NCBI GenBank assembly: GCA_947177685.1
Contig: CAMWVE010000026.1
Location: 1-42,790, forward strand
Length of the DNA stretch: 42,790 nt
Origin: an uncultured Porphyromonadaceae bacterium
GTDB taxonomy: Bacteria; Bacteroidota; Bacteroidia; Bacteroidales; Muribaculaceae
Direction of reading: 5' to 3'
In this document: positions 16,177 to 25,347 of the stretch, in pieces
Numbering within the stretch: position 1 is the stretch's first letter
How the letters are laid out: each line of letters begins with the position of its first letter
The notes under the pieces: generated by a model
What the model saw: only the letters and a program-made list of their open reading frames with translations
Database searches by the model: none
Told to the model about the DNA's origin: nothing
Position numbers and translations under genes: made by a program

Positions 16177-17016
16177 ATGAAGCACTTTTTGAACTTCATT
16201 CATGGGTTTACACCCGTCAGCCCCACATTTCTGCTTGCAGGACTACTGATTTTAGTTCTTGCAACACCTTTTAACGTTTTTTCAAACACGCAACATAACC
16301 TGCCTGATTCAATAGCGGCAAACACCATGTTGCCCGATTCCATTGTGATGGGTGCGCCGGTTACCGGTCCGGTTGAAGTGGTAGAGAAGGAAATCCGCAT
16401 GGTCGGTGACTCCACCGTGGTGACACCTGTCGACAGTGTGGATGTAGTCAACGGACCCGTGTCGCTTGCTGAAGAACTGTTGCCCGGCTCGAAATGGGAT
16501 CAGGAATGGGTGGTACGAAAAACTGACTATAATCCCGACCCCACCCGTGCGGTGTGGATGTCGGCCCTCTTCCCCGGGCTCGGTCAGGTCTACAACCGCC
16601 GCTACTGGAAACTGCCGCTGATTGTGGGCGGTTATCTTGGTCTGGCATACGCCACAAGCTGGAACAACACCATGCTGAAGGACTACACTCAGGCGTTTGC
16701 CGACATAACGGACAACGACCCGACGACGAACAGCTACATGGACTTCTTTCACACCGGCATCAGCGAGTCAAGTATTGACATTCCATGGCTGACCAACACG
16801 CTGCGTAACCGAAAGAATTTCTACCGTCGCAACCGCGACCTCTGCATAATTTCCATGGTGGGAGTGTATATCCTCGCCATGGTCGACGCCTACGTTGACG
16901 CCTCACTCGCTCACTTCGACATATCACCCGATCTTTCAATGGATGTCGCCCCGGCGGTGATGATTGAAAGCCGGAACCATGCAGCCGTGGGATTGCAGTG
17001 GGCTTTCCGATTTTAG
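16177..17016 (+). CDS. DUF5683 membrane protein
   Basis: Protein of unknown function, 279 residues with this start. MKHFLNFIHG is chosen because it gives a normal signal peptide or anchor (hydrophobic near 18-34); an in-frame ATG 36 bases upstream would add 12 hydrophobic residues. The DUF5683 core follows about residue 115: PTRAVWMSALFPGLGQVYNR and RYWKLPLIVGGYLGLAYA, then a second membrane segment near 235-250 (ISMVGVYILAMVDAYVDA). To my knowledge the gene often follows parB in Bacteroidales. A link with envelope assembly is plausible from the next gene, but the function is unknown. Confidence 0.78.
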   Translation: MKHFLNFIHGFTPVSPTFLLAGLLILVLATPFNVFSNTQHNLPDSIAANTMLPDSIVMGAPVTGPVEVVEKEIRMVGDSTVVTPVDSVDVVNGPVSLAEELLPGSKWDQEWVVRKTDYNPDPTRAVWMSALFPGLGQVYNRRYWKLPLIVGGYLGLAYATSWNNTMLKDYTQAFADITDNDPTTNSYMDFFHTGISESSIDIPWLTNTLRNRKNFYRRNRDLCIISMVGVYILAMVDAYVDASLAHFDISPDLSMDVAPAVMIESRNHAAVGLQWAFRF

Positions 17017-17039
17017 AACTCTCAAATTCATTTGCTCTG

Positions 17040-18698
17040 ATGCTGAAACATACCATAATTACCCTGACACTGACCGTTGCAGCCATTACCGGAACGGCAT
17101 CCGCACAGTCAGTCCTAAACGTGCAAGAATCGCTTAACGACAGCAAAATAGCCATGCCGGAAAGTGCGGAGACCGCCGAGAGGGAACTGCGCCACAACTG
17201 GTATTTGCGCAACTATGCCCAATGTGACACTATGGCGCAATTTTATGGCGAGGACATAGACTACCCTGATGAGGTGATAATCGACCGTCTGCAGAAACTG
17301 CCCACCTCCATTGAGCTGCCCTTTAACTCGCTTGTACGCAAAAGCATATATTTCTACACAGGCAAACGCCGCGAACAGGTCAGCAACATGATTGCGCTTG
17401 GTCACTACTACATGCCCATTTTTGAGGAGGCTCTCGAGCGTAACGCCATGCCTCTGGAGCTGAAGTACCTGCCGGTGATAGAGTCTGCCCTCAACCCCAA
17501 TGCCGTGTCACGCGCCGGTGCAGGAGGATTGTGGCAGTTCATGCCCGGAACAGCCACAGGCGAAGGTCTTGAAGTAAGCTCGCTCGTAGACCAGCGTCGC
17601 GACCCGATTTTGGCTTCAGAACATGCAGCCAAATATCTCAAGACACTTTTCAATATCTATGGCGACTGGTCGCTTGCCATTGCTGCTTACAACTGCGGAC
17701 CGGGCAATGTGAACAAGGCTATCAGACGTGCCGGCGGAGGCAAACGTGACTTCTGGGAAATTTATCCCTTCCTTCCGGCAGAAACACGCGGCTATGTTCC
17801 GGCATTTATCGCCGCCTGCTATGTCATGAACTACTATGCCGACCACAATATACGTCCGGGATTGATTCGCCGACCGCTGATCACTGACTCCGTCCATGTG
17901 AACAAACGTGTTCATTTCCAGCAGATTGCCGATGTACTGCAAATTCCAATAGATGAAATCAGGCTGCTCAATCCGCAGTATCGCATGGACGTTATCCCCG
18001 GCAACGTACATCCCTACACACTCATTCTGCCTTCAAAGCAGATCTATGCCTACATCCTCAGCGAGGACAGCATAGTCAAACATAAAGCTGACCTCTACAA
18101 TCCGCGAGCCGTGGTCAATCCCTCTGACGGAAGCACCGTGGTGACTTCGGTCGATGGAGATTACATAATCACTGAAAAGGTTATCGAACACAAGGTGAAA
18201 CGTGGCGAGACACTGAAATCAATCGCGTCGCGTTACGGCGTCACGGTTGCATCGCTCCGCAGTGCCAACAACGGTATCCGCAAGGTGCAGAAGGGTCAGA
18301 CAATCAGCGTCGTAACCCGTCAGAAAACACGTCGCCCCATTGTTGAGACATCGTCCGAAGAGGAAACTGTTTTTGATGAAAACACCGCTATGACTGATTC
18401 AGTCACTATTCCCGGTGACACCGTGGTCATTGTCTCGAATGATATGCTCGAGAAACCCGAAATCAAAAAACCGGAAGAAAAGAAGCCGGATGTAAAGAAA
18501 CCGGACAAAAAAGTAGAGACCAAACAGAAAGAAAAGAATAAGGAGAAGGCTGAGAAACCGGTGATGTACACCGTCCGCAAAGGTGACAATCTGGGTAAAA
18601 TCGCAGCCCGACACAACACCACCGTTGCCAAATTAAAGAAACTCAACGGGTTGAAAAATGACAACATACAGGTTGGTCAAAAACTGCGTGTAAAATGA
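17040..18698 (+). CDS. MltD-like membrane-bound lytic transglycosylase with two LysM domains
   Basis: Cleaves peptidoglycan glycan strands in the periplasm; 552 residues. MLKHTIITLT starts a signal peptide ending near TASAQ (residue 23); an upstream ATG at 16998 overlaps the previous gene and would bury the signal. The SLT domain (about 125-260) has catalytic Glu148 in PVIESALNP, then GAGGLWQFMPGTA and AAYNCGPGNV. LysM domains lie at 383-426 (VKRGETLKSIASRYGV) and 509-551 (YTVRKGDNLGKIAARHN), split by a Lys/Pro/Glu-rich linker (471-507). Its stop overlaps the cdsA start by 4 bases (ATGA). Confidence 0.92.
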   Translation: MLKHTIITLTLTVAAITGTASAQSVLNVQESLNDSKIAMPESAETAERELRHNWYLRNYAQCDTMAQFYGEDIDYPDEVIIDRLQKLPTSIELPFNSLVRKSIYFYTGKRREQVSNMIALGHYYMPIFEEALERNAMPLELKYLPVIESALNPNAVSRAGAGGLWQFMPGTATGEGLEVSSLVDQRRDPILASEHAAKYLKTLFNIYGDWSLAIAAYNCGPGNVNKAIRRAGGGKRDFWEIYPFLPAETRGYVPAFIAACYVMNYYADHNIRPGLIRRPLITDSVHVNKRVHFQQIADVLQIPIDEIRLLNPQYRMDVIPGNVHPYTLILPSKQIYAYILSEDSIVKHKADLYNPRAVVNPSDGSTVVTSVDGDYIITEKVIEHKVKRGETLKSIASRYGVTVASLRSANNGIRKVQKGQTISVVTRQKTRRPIVETSSEEETVFDENTAMTDSVTIPGDTVVIVSNDMLEKPEIKKPEEKKPDVKKPDKKVETKQKEKNKEKAEKPVMYTVRKGDNLGKIAARHNTTVAKLKKLNGLKNDNIQVGQKLRVK

Positions 18699-19528
18699 AA
18701 AATGTAATCATCCGTTCAATCTCAGGTGCCGTTTATGTGGCACTCGTCATAGGGGCGATTCTTCTTGGAAAAGAAGCCTTCGCCGGACTGACACTGCTGT
18801 TCATCATGCTCTCCGTCATCGAGGCATCACGCCTGTTTCAGGGAGGCAAACCGCTCGACCTGCTCACCATGGCAATTGACGTTGCCGGTGGAATTTCGGT
18901 TTTCATAGGGCTGGCAGCTCCTTACCTTTTCAACCCTCAGGAGATAGATTCGTTACCCGGCTATGCAGCCGTAATCCCGTTCACCCTCTACCTGCTTGTG
19001 CGTCTTACGGTGGAGCTTTTCATGAGCCGCGAAAACCCGCTGGCACATATATGGTCATCTATCCTCGCAGTGATTTACGCCGCCTTCCCTCTCACGCTTA
19101 TGTTCCTGCTTTATGCCACTGCTGGCTATAAAGTAGTGCTCGCCATGTTCATCTTCATCTGGCTCAATGACACCGGCGCCTTCTGCGTGGGTTCGCTCAT
19201 CGGCAAGCACAAACTGTTTGAGCGTGTATCGCCCAAGAAATCATGGGAAGGAGTGTGGGGCGGACTTGCGTTCTGCATCATCGCAGGCGCCTTGTTCGGC
19301 ACTGTCGGTTCAGGATACTTCGGCGATGACTACATCCGCTGGATTGTTCTGGGCATAACCACCTCGGTTCTCGCCACCATCGGCGACCTTGTGGAATCGC
19401 TGTTCAAACGCACTGTCGGTGTCAAGGACTCCGGAAACATCATGCCGGGGCATGGCGGTATTCTGGACCGTCTTGACTCGCTGCTGTTCGTTGCACCTGC
19501 CACACTCTGCCTGTTATTCTTCTATTGA
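18695..19528 (+). CDS. cdsA: Phosphatidate cytidylyltransferase (CDP-diglyceride synthase)
   Basis: Integral membrane enzyme that makes CDP-diacylglycerol from phosphatidate and CTP, feeding phospholipid synthesis; 277 residues with about seven hydrophobic segments. The family signature S-x3-KR-x4-KD-x5-PGHGGILDR-x-DS is at 235-262 and complete. NDTGAFCVGSLIGKH (158-172) and SPKKSWEG (179-186) are further CdsA motifs. The start codon overlaps the stop of the transglycosylase gene, so translation is probably coupled. Confidence 0.95.
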   Translation: MKNVIIRSISGAVYVALVIGAILLGKEAFAGLTLLFIMLSVIEASRLFQGGKPLDLLTMAIDVAGGISVFIGLAAPYLFNPQEIDSLPGYAAVIPFTLYLLVRLTVELFMSRENPLAHIWSSILAVIYAAFPLTLMFLLYATAGYKVVLAMFIFIWLNDTGAFCVGSLIGKHKLFERVSPKKSWEGVWGGLAFCIIAGALFGTVGSGYFGDDYIRWIVLGITTSVLATIGDLVESLFKRTVGVKDSGNIMPGHGGILDRLDSLLFVAPATLCLLFFY

Positions 19529-19539
19529 AATAAACCGGA

Positions 19540-19555
19540 GTGCCGGCGACGGCAC
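19540..19555. other. Tetraloop hairpin between cdsA and purM
   Basis: GTGCCG-GCGA-CGGCAC is a perfect 6-bp, GC-rich stem closed by a GCGA (GNRA class) tetraloop. It lies in the 45-base gap between cdsA and purM and has no T-run, so RNA processing or stability is more likely than termination. Confidence 0.5.
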
Positions 19556-19573
19556 CCAATAATATCATAATAA

Positions 19574-20740
19574 ATGAGTTCTCAACGCTACGATTTACGA
19601 GGCGTTTCAGCCTCAAAAGAGGATGTACATAACGCCATACGCGACATTGACAAAGGTATTTTCCCGCAGGCTTTCTGCAAAATAATCCCTGACATATTGG
19701 GTGGCGACCCTGAGTGGTGCAACATCATGCACGCTGACGGAGCCGGCACCAAATCATCGCTTGCCTACGCCTATTGGCGCGAGACCGGCGACATGAGTGT
19801 GTGGAAAGGTATTGCGCAGGATGCCCTGATCATGAACATAGACGACCTGCTTTGCGTAGGAGCCGTTGACAACATTCTGGTCAGCTCCACAATCGGGCGT
19901 AACCGCAAACTCATTCCCGGCGAAGTGATTGCCGCCATCATCAACGGCACCGAGGAACTGCTCCAGACCTTGCGCGAACAGGGTGTAAGCATTTACGGCA
20001 CGGGCGGCGAAACCGCCGATGTGGGCGATCTGGTGCGTACAATCATCGTTGACTCAACCGTGACATGCCGCATGCGCCGCGACCACGTCATCAACAATGC
20101 CAACATCAAGGGTGGCGACGTCATCGTAGGACTTGCCTCATACGGCAAAGCCTCATACGAACAGGAATACAACGGGGGCATGGGCAGCAACGGATTGACC
20201 TCGGCAAGACATGACACATTCAATAAAGAAGTAGCCCGGAAATATCCTGAAACTTTCGACCCCTCGCTCCCCATGGAATTGGTTTACAGCGGTTCAAAGT
20301 CGCTGACCGATCCGGTTGAAGGTTCGCCCCTGAATGCCGGAAAACTGGTACTCTCCCCCACCCGCACCTATGCACCGGTGGTTAAACACCTGTTAGGCGT
20401 GATGCGCCCGGAAATTCACGGCATGATTCACTGCACCGGCGGTGCGCAGACCAAGGTTATGAATTTCGTGCACGACAAGCATGTCATAAAGGATAACATG
20501 TTCCCCATTCCTCCGCTGTTCCGCATGATTGCCGAGGAGTCTGGCACCGACTTCGCCGAGATGTACAAAGTGTTCAACATGGGACACCGTCTGGAGATTT
20601 ATGTTGCGCCGGAAATGGCTCAGACTGTCATTGACATCGCAGCCGGATTCAACATCGAGGCACAGGTTATAGGTCATGTCGAAGATGCTCCGTCAAACCT
20701 GTTGACCATTATTTCGGAAAAAGGAACATTCACCTACTGA
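19574..20740 (+). CDS. purM: Phosphoribosylformylglycinamidine cyclo-ligase (AIR synthase)
   Basis: Purine biosynthesis enzyme that closes the imidazole ring (FGAM plus ATP to AIR); 388 residues, somewhat longer than the 340-350 of E. coli PurM, as in other Bacteroidetes. The ATP- and substrate-binding segments MHADGAGTKSSLA (about 53-65) and MNIDDLLCVGA mark the PurM/PurL fold, and GGETADVGDLVRT is a further family motif. GLASYGKASYEQEYNGGMG lies in the second half. It is a lone purine gene among envelope genes. AIR synthase is the best call, although related PurM-like enzymes share the fold. Confidence 0.88.
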   Translation: MSSQRYDLRGVSASKEDVHNAIRDIDKGIFPQAFCKIIPDILGGDPEWCNIMHADGAGTKSSLAYAYWRETGDMSVWKGIAQDALIMNIDDLLCVGAVDNILVSSTIGRNRKLIPGEVIAAIINGTEELLQTLREQGVSIYGTGGETADVGDLVRTIIVDSTVTCRMRRDHVINNANIKGGDVIVGLASYGKASYEQEYNGGMGSNGLTSARHDTFNKEVARKYPETFDPSLPMELVYSGSKSLTDPVEGSPLNAGKLVLSPTRTYAPVVKHLLGVMRPEIHGMIHCTGGAQTKVMNFVHDKHVIKDNMFPIPPLFRMIAEESGTDFAEMYKVFNMGHRLEIYVAPEMAQTVIDIAAGFNIEAQVIGHVEDAPSNLLTIISEKGTFTY

Positions 20741-20750
20741 TTCTTCAAAC

Positions 20751-22133
20751 ATGCGCCGGACAGCCATAGCCGCGGTAATCGCATTTCTGCTGCTGATGCT
20801 TCACACCACATCGTGCAACAGCAGCAAAACGAGCGGGCAGACAGAACATCAGCTGCCCGACACACTGCGTGTGGCTACACTTTATTCCCCCCTCTCTTAC
20901 TTCATTTTCCGTGATGAGGAGATGGGCTACGACTATTCGCTGATAAAATCATTTGCCGATGAAAAAGGGCTTGTACTCGACCTTGTGGTAGCGCCCGGAA
21001 TGGAAAAAATGATTGAGATGCTGGACTCAGGCATTGTCGACATAGCCGCATGCGAGATTCCGGTGACATCGGAATACAAGCAGAAAGTGGTGGCTTGCGG
21101 TCCGGAGAACTACACGTCGCAGGTACTCGTTCAGCCAAAAAAACAGGGCGAGGAACTTATCACCGATGTAACGCAACTGGTTGGAAAGGATGTGTGGGTT
21201 GAGCGCAACTCCAAGTATCAGTCGCGCATGGAGCATCTCAACGATGAACTCGGCGGAGGGATAAACATCCACATCGTCGACCGTGACACGCTCATCACCG
21301 AGGACCTGATTGAAATGGTCAGCAACGGCACAATTCCGCTGACAGTTGTCGATTCCGACATAGCCCGTATCAACAAGACATATTTCAAGGATCTTGACAT
21401 TACCATGGAGCTTAGTTTCCAGCAACGGCAGGCTTGGGGAGTGGCGCCTGACAAGAAATGGCTTGCCGACAGCGTCGACGCATGGTTTGAAACAGAACAG
21501 TCGCAACAGCGCAACGCACAGTTGCTTAAGCGATATTTCGAACTGTCGAAAAACGACGATAACCCCTACCCGATTTCGTTTGAGAACGGCACGATATCAA
21601 GTTATGACAACTTTTTTAAGAAATATGCGGCACAGATTGACTGGGACTGGCGCCTGATGGCAGCACAGGGATTCACCGAAAGCCATTTCAATCCCAACGC
21701 GGTGTCATGGGCTGGCGCACGCGGCATCATGCAGATAATGCCCTCTACGGCGCGTGCAAACGGACTGAGCATGAACAAAATAACACAGCCTGAGCCGAAC
21801 ATATCCACCGCTGCCAAAGTCATTAAAACCCTTGACAAGGCATTCACTGACAAAGTTCCTGACCCGGAGGAACGCAAAAAATTTGTGATAGCTGCTTATA
21901 ACTCCGGACCTGCCCACATCTACGATGCCATCAACATTGCCCGCGTTACCGGAAAGAATCCGCAGGTGTGGGACGGCAATGTGGCTGAGGCGCTGCTCAT
22001 GAAATCAAATCCAAAATATTATAATAACCGCTCGATTTGCAAATACGGCTATTTCCGTGGAAAACAGACCTATGCCTACGTCCGCGAGGTTTACAAATTC
22101 TACGAAAAAGCGAAGCAGAAAGTGCAGATTTAA
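20751..22133 (+). CDS. MltF-like lipoprotein: solute-binding domain plus lytic transglycosylase
   Basis: Predicted lipid-anchored lytic transglycosylase, 460 residues. The lipobox TTSC places Cys22 at the mature N-terminus. Residues about 38-265 form a type 3 periplasmic solute-binding domain (TLRVATLYSPLSYFIF; MIEMLDSGIVDIAACEIPVT), which in MltF regulates the enzyme. The SLT domain (about 295-455) has catalytic Glu310 in GFTESHFNP, AGARGIMQIMPSTA and AAYNSGPAHI. The two-domain order is that of MltF. It is the second transglycosylase within 6 kb and follows purM by 10 bases. Confidence 0.9.
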   Translation: MRRTAIAAVIAFLLLMLHTTSCNSSKTSGQTEHQLPDTLRVATLYSPLSYFIFRDEEMGYDYSLIKSFADEKGLVLDLVVAPGMEKMIEMLDSGIVDIAACEIPVTSEYKQKVVACGPENYTSQVLVQPKKQGEELITDVTQLVGKDVWVERNSKYQSRMEHLNDELGGGINIHIVDRDTLITEDLIEMVSNGTIPLTVVDSDIARINKTYFKDLDITMELSFQQRQAWGVAPDKKWLADSVDAWFETEQSQQRNAQLLKRYFELSKNDDNPYPISFENGTISSYDNFFKKYAAQIDWDWRLMAAQGFTESHFNPNAVSWAGARGIMQIMPSTARANGLSMNKITQPEPNISTAAKVIKTLDKAFTDKVPDPEERKKFVIAAYNSGPAHIYDAINIARVTGKNPQVWDGNVAEALLMKSNPKYYNNRSICKYGYFRGKQTYAYVREVYKFYEKAKQKVQI

Positions 22134-22164
22134 ACATTGAATAAGAAACCGAAAAATATAAGTT

Positions 22165-22710
22165 ATGAAAAAATTCACTCTCACCGTAGCTACCGTAATC
22201 GCTATCTGCTCATCCTTAACATTCTCATCATGTATAGGCAGTTTTTCCCTCACCAACAAATTACTTGCTTGGAATCAGGGCGTAGGTAACAAATTTGTCA
22301 ATGAACTGGTGTTCATAGCGTTCTGGATTGTTCCGGTCTATGAAGTATCGGCACTTGCTGACGTACTGGTAATCAACTCAATAGAGTTCTGGAGCGGTAC
22401 AAATCCCGTGGCACAGGGCAAATCGGTTATCGACGGCAACGACGGTCGTTATCTGGTTGAATGTGACGGCAAAGGCTACACCATCACATCCATGAACGAT
22501 AACTCGGTGGTCCGTCTGGACTTCGATGTCGATGATCAGACATGGAGCATCAACACAGGCGATGAAAAAATTCCTTTCATGACATTTGTCAACGAGTCTC
22601 ACGTCAAAATGATTTCTCCTGACGGAAGCATGCAGCTTGTGGAACTCACTCAGGAAGGTTATATGGCATATCAGCAAGTTGCTGCATCTCAATTTCTTGC
22701 AACACGCTAA
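22165..22710 (+). CDS. DUF3332 lipoprotein
   Basis: Predicted lipoprotein of 181 residues, function unknown. The signal peptide ends in SSC at Cys23. The DUF3332 pattern includes FSLTNKLLAWNQGVGNKFVN and FWIVPVYEVSALADVLVINS, followed by a hydrophobic stretch and a small beta-rich domain (about 90-165). It lies 31 bases after the MltF-like gene and 17 before the M48 protease gene, so one transcript is likely. Confidence 0.75.
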   Translation: MKKFTLTVATVIAICSSLTFSSCIGSFSLTNKLLAWNQGVGNKFVNELVFIAFWIVPVYEVSALADVLVINSIEFWSGTNPVAQGKSVIDGNDGRYLVECDGKGYTITSMNDNSVVRLDFDVDDQTWSINTGDEKIPFMTFVNESHVKMISPDGSMQLVELTQEGYMAYQQVAASQFLATR

Positions 22711-22727
22711 ACAAAACTGCCTGACAC

Positions 22728-23537
22728 ATGAAGAAGTTTTTTACAGCACTCTGCCTCACCGGGGCAGTCCTGATTGGTGCGCCCTGCGCACAGGCACAGC
22801 TTTTCAAGAATGTCAACATAAACAAACTTGCTAATGCAGCTGTGTCAACGGCAAAAGCAATGACCATCACCGACGCCCAGATGGCTGAATATGTCAGGGA
22901 ATCGGTTGCTGAGATGGACTCGGCAAACCACATCACACCTGCCGACAGTCCTTATACACAGCGACTGATGCGCCTGACCGACGGACTGACCGAAGTTGAC
23001 GGCATACCCTTGAATTTCAAGGTGTATGATGTCACTGACGTGAACGCTTTCGCCTGCCCTGACGGCAGTGTGCGTGTGTTCACAGGTCTGATGGACATCA
23101 TGAGCGACGATGAGCTGCTCGGCATCATAGGTCATGAGGTTGGTCACGTTGCAAAACGCCATTCGAAGGAAGCATTTAAACAGGCACTCTACTCCGATGC
23201 TCTTAAGAACGCCATCGGCGCTGCCAGCGAAACAGCCGGTCGTCTGAGCCAGTCGGCATTAAGCCAGTTGGGTGAGAAACTTGTAAATGCGAAATACTCA
23301 CAAAAGCATGAATATGAGGCTGATGAGTATGGCTACGAATTCCTCAAAAGCCATGGCAGAAACCCGTGGGGCATGATTTTCTCTTTTGAGAAACTGCTTG
23401 AGCTGCAAGGCTCCGAAGGAAATTCCACCGGCAACTATTTCCAGAAAATGTTCTCCTCACACCCTGAGACTCAGAAACGAATTGACCGCCTGACAAAACG
23501 TGCGAAAAAAGATGGCATAGAGCGTCCCGAACAGTAA
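22728..23537 (+). CDS. M48-family metalloprotease, periplasmic
   Basis: Zinc protease with a signal peptide cleaved near AQA (residue 23), so exported; 269 residues. The zinc motif HEVGH is at 136-140 and the third ligand is Glu195 in the ExxxD motif EYEAD. The domain is preceded by the usual NAFACPDGSVRVFTGLMD strand segment. The order of motifs fits the BepA/YggG (LoiP) branch of M48, which act in outer-membrane protein quality control; this role is inferred. It sits beside the DUF3332 lipoprotein and envelope genes. Confidence 0.9.
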   Translation: MKKFFTALCLTGAVLIGAPCAQAQLFKNVNINKLANAAVSTAKAMTITDAQMAEYVRESVAEMDSANHITPADSPYTQRLMRLTDGLTEVDGIPLNFKVYDVTDVNAFACPDGSVRVFTGLMDIMSDDELLGIIGHEVGHVAKRHSKEAFKQALYSDALKNAIGAASETAGRLSQSALSQLGEKLVNAKYSQKHEYEADEYGYEFLKSHGRNPWGMIFSFEKLLELQGSEGNSTGNYFQKMFSSHPETQKRIDRLTKRAKKDGIERPEQ

Positions 23538-23552
23538 TTATCACGGATTACT

Positions 23553-23951
23553 ATGGCATCGTTCACAAGCTTAATGCGGAAGTTTCCCGCGTGGATATTT
23601 ACGGGAGCGGTTACCTTGGGCATACTCTATCTGACCTTGGTGCCGCGTCCCCTTCCACCCATGCGTCTGCCGCTTTTCCCACATTTCGACAAAGTCGCCC
23701 ATGCGCTGATGTTCGGACTGATGGTGCTGGCAATGTTATTTGACTATTCACGCAAAGGAGGAACAAGCATTTACCGCTTTGCCATTATCAGCGTTATGGT
23801 CAGCGTTGCGTTCGGCGCCCTCATCGAGATACTGCAATCAAACATGGGACTGGGACGCTCCGGCGACTGGTATGACCTGCTCGCCGATGCCGGGGGCGCC
23901 CTGATTTTTTCCGCCTTTGCACCACTGATGGGCAGATGGTTCAAAAACTAA
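23553..23951 (+). CDS. VanZ-like membrane protein
   Basis: Small membrane protein of 132 residues with four hydrophobic segments (about 13-33, 52-68, 78-97 and 108-128). HFDKVAHALMFGLMVL and the LIEILQSNMGLGRSGDWYDLLADAGGA region follow the VanZ-like pattern: FxxxDKxxHxxxF, then E, and R-x2-xDxxxNxxG-like ends. The function of such proteins is not established; the VanZ name does not mean glycopeptide resistance here, because no van cluster is present. Confidence 0.82.
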   Translation: MASFTSLMRKFPAWIFTGAVTLGILYLTLVPRPLPPMRLPLFPHFDKVAHALMFGLMVLAMLFDYSRKGGTSIYRFAIISVMVSVAFGALIEILQSNMGLGRSGDWYDLLADAGGALIFSAFAPLMGRWFKN

Positions 23952-23982
23952 GCAATTCGACAGGTAATCCCTCAAACAGCTC

Positions 23983-25347
23983 ATGAAAGAGAAGGTAACA
24001 TTCGGTTCAAAGATAGGTTTGATAGCAGCCACCGTAGGCTCGGCTGTGGGTTTGGGAAACGTTTGGCGCTTTCCGGCAGAGACACAGAGCAACGGAGGGG
24101 CTGCATTTCTTTTGGTATATATTATTTGTGTGTTCCTGCTCGGCATACCTGTGATGTTGGGCGAATTTTCGCTCGGGCGTGGCGGTAAATCATCAGCCTT
24201 GGGTGTGTATCGGAAACTTACCCCCGGCAAAAAATGGTGGATTGCGGGTGCCATCTCCACTCTCGCGTCATATCTGATATTGTGCTTCTATATGGTTGTA
24301 GCCGGATGGACACTTGAGTATTTCATCCAGTCAATAACAGGCAATCTCTACGATGTGCATGCATCGACCAATTCCGAACTGAACCACCTGTTTTCCGGCA
24401 AGATGCAGGACTATGTGGCAAGCCCGTTGAAACCGATTGTGTTTACCATGATTGTGATACTGATTAATCTTGTCACCCTGATTCGGGGCGTCAAAAAGGG
24501 AATTGAAAAAATGTCGAACATTATGATGCCCCTGCTGTTTGTGCTTCTGCTGATATTCGTGGGCGTATCGCTCTCGCTTGACAAAGCTGCTGAGGGACTC
24601 ATGTTTTTCCTCAATCCGGATTTCAGCAAAATCACCCCGTCAGTGATGGTCAATGCCATGGGTCAGGCATTTTTCTCGCTCAGTCTGGGCATGGGTATCC
24701 TCATCACCTACGCCGCATATTACCCTAAAGATACCAAACTCGTTGGAACTGCAGTCACCGTTTCACTGCTCGACCTCCTTGTGGCTGTGATGATGGGGCT
24801 GATAATTTTCCCTGCCGTCACAACATTCGGACTCACCGGTGACAATCTGGAAGGAGCTACACTGGTGTTCGTTACTCTGCCTGAAATCTTTACCCACATG
24901 CCGTGTCCGCAGCTCTGGTCGTCACTTTTCTTTCTGCTGTTGCTTGTGGCAGCGCTCTCATCAACCATTTCCATAGCTGAAGTGACGGTGATGTTCTGTC
25001 AGGAACACCTGAGGGTATCACGCAAAACCGCATGCTACATTGTGCTTCTGCCACTCATATTGTTCAGCTCTGTTTGCTCGCTCTCGCAGGGTCCTCTCAG
25101 CGGATACACCTTATTGGGCATGAACATTTTCGACTTTCTCGACACTGTGACCACAAACATTCTGCTGCCGCTCGGCTCCATAATAATGTGTATTTATGCC
25201 GGTTGGATACTCAAGCCGGGCTTCCTTCAGCAAGAGCTCACCAATGGCGGTAAGTTCCGTTCGTGGATGCTCCGTCCGGTCACATTCATCATCCGTTGGG
25301 CGGCTCCGGTTCTGATCACCATCATCATGATTTCACAATTCCTCTGA
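23983..25347 (+). CDS. Sodium-dependent transporter of the NSS (SNF) family
   Basis: Sodium-coupled symporter for amino acids or related amines, 454 residues with about 11-12 membrane helices. The sodium-site segment of helix 1, SAVGLGNVWRFPAETQSNGG, begins at Ser20 and is the NSS hallmark. VMLGEFSLGR follows helix 2. Bacterial NSS members often lack the twelfth helix. The substrate cannot be decided; tryptophan, tyrosine and leucine carriers all occur in the family. It ends with a one-base stop/start overlap with the next small gene. Confidence 0.9.
   Translation: MKEKVTFGSKIGLIAATVGSAVGLGNVWRFPAETQSNGGAAFLLVYIICVFLLGIPVMLGEFSLGRGGKSSALGVYRKLTPGKKWWIAGAISTLASYLILCFYMVVAGWTLEYFIQSITGNLYDVHASTNSELNHLFSGKMQDYVASPLKPIVFTMIVILINLVTLIRGVKKGIEKMSNIMMPLLFVLLLIFVGVSLSLDKAAEGLMFFLNPDFSKITPSVMVNAMGQAFFSLSLGMGILITYAAYYPKDTKLVGTAVTVSLLDLLVAVMMGLIIFPAVTTFGLTGDNLEGATLVFVTLPEIFTHMPCPQLWSSLFFLLLLVAALSSTISIAEVTVMFCQEHLRVSRKTACYIVLLPLILFSSVCSLSQGPLSGYTLLGMNIFDFLDTVTTNILLPLGSIIMCIYAGWILKPGFLQQELTNGGKFRSWMLRPVTFIIRWAAPVLITIIMISQFL

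Noticed and set aside
16998-17039. Upstream start for the MltD-like gene
   Set aside because: It would overlap the DUF5683 gene and place 14 residues before an otherwise perfect signal peptide.
23553-23951. VanZ-like gene as part of a glycopeptide-resistance cluster
   Set aside because: There are no vanA/H/X/R/S genes nearby, the ddl omega loop keeps the D-Ala-D-Ala residues, and VanZ-like proteins are widespread.
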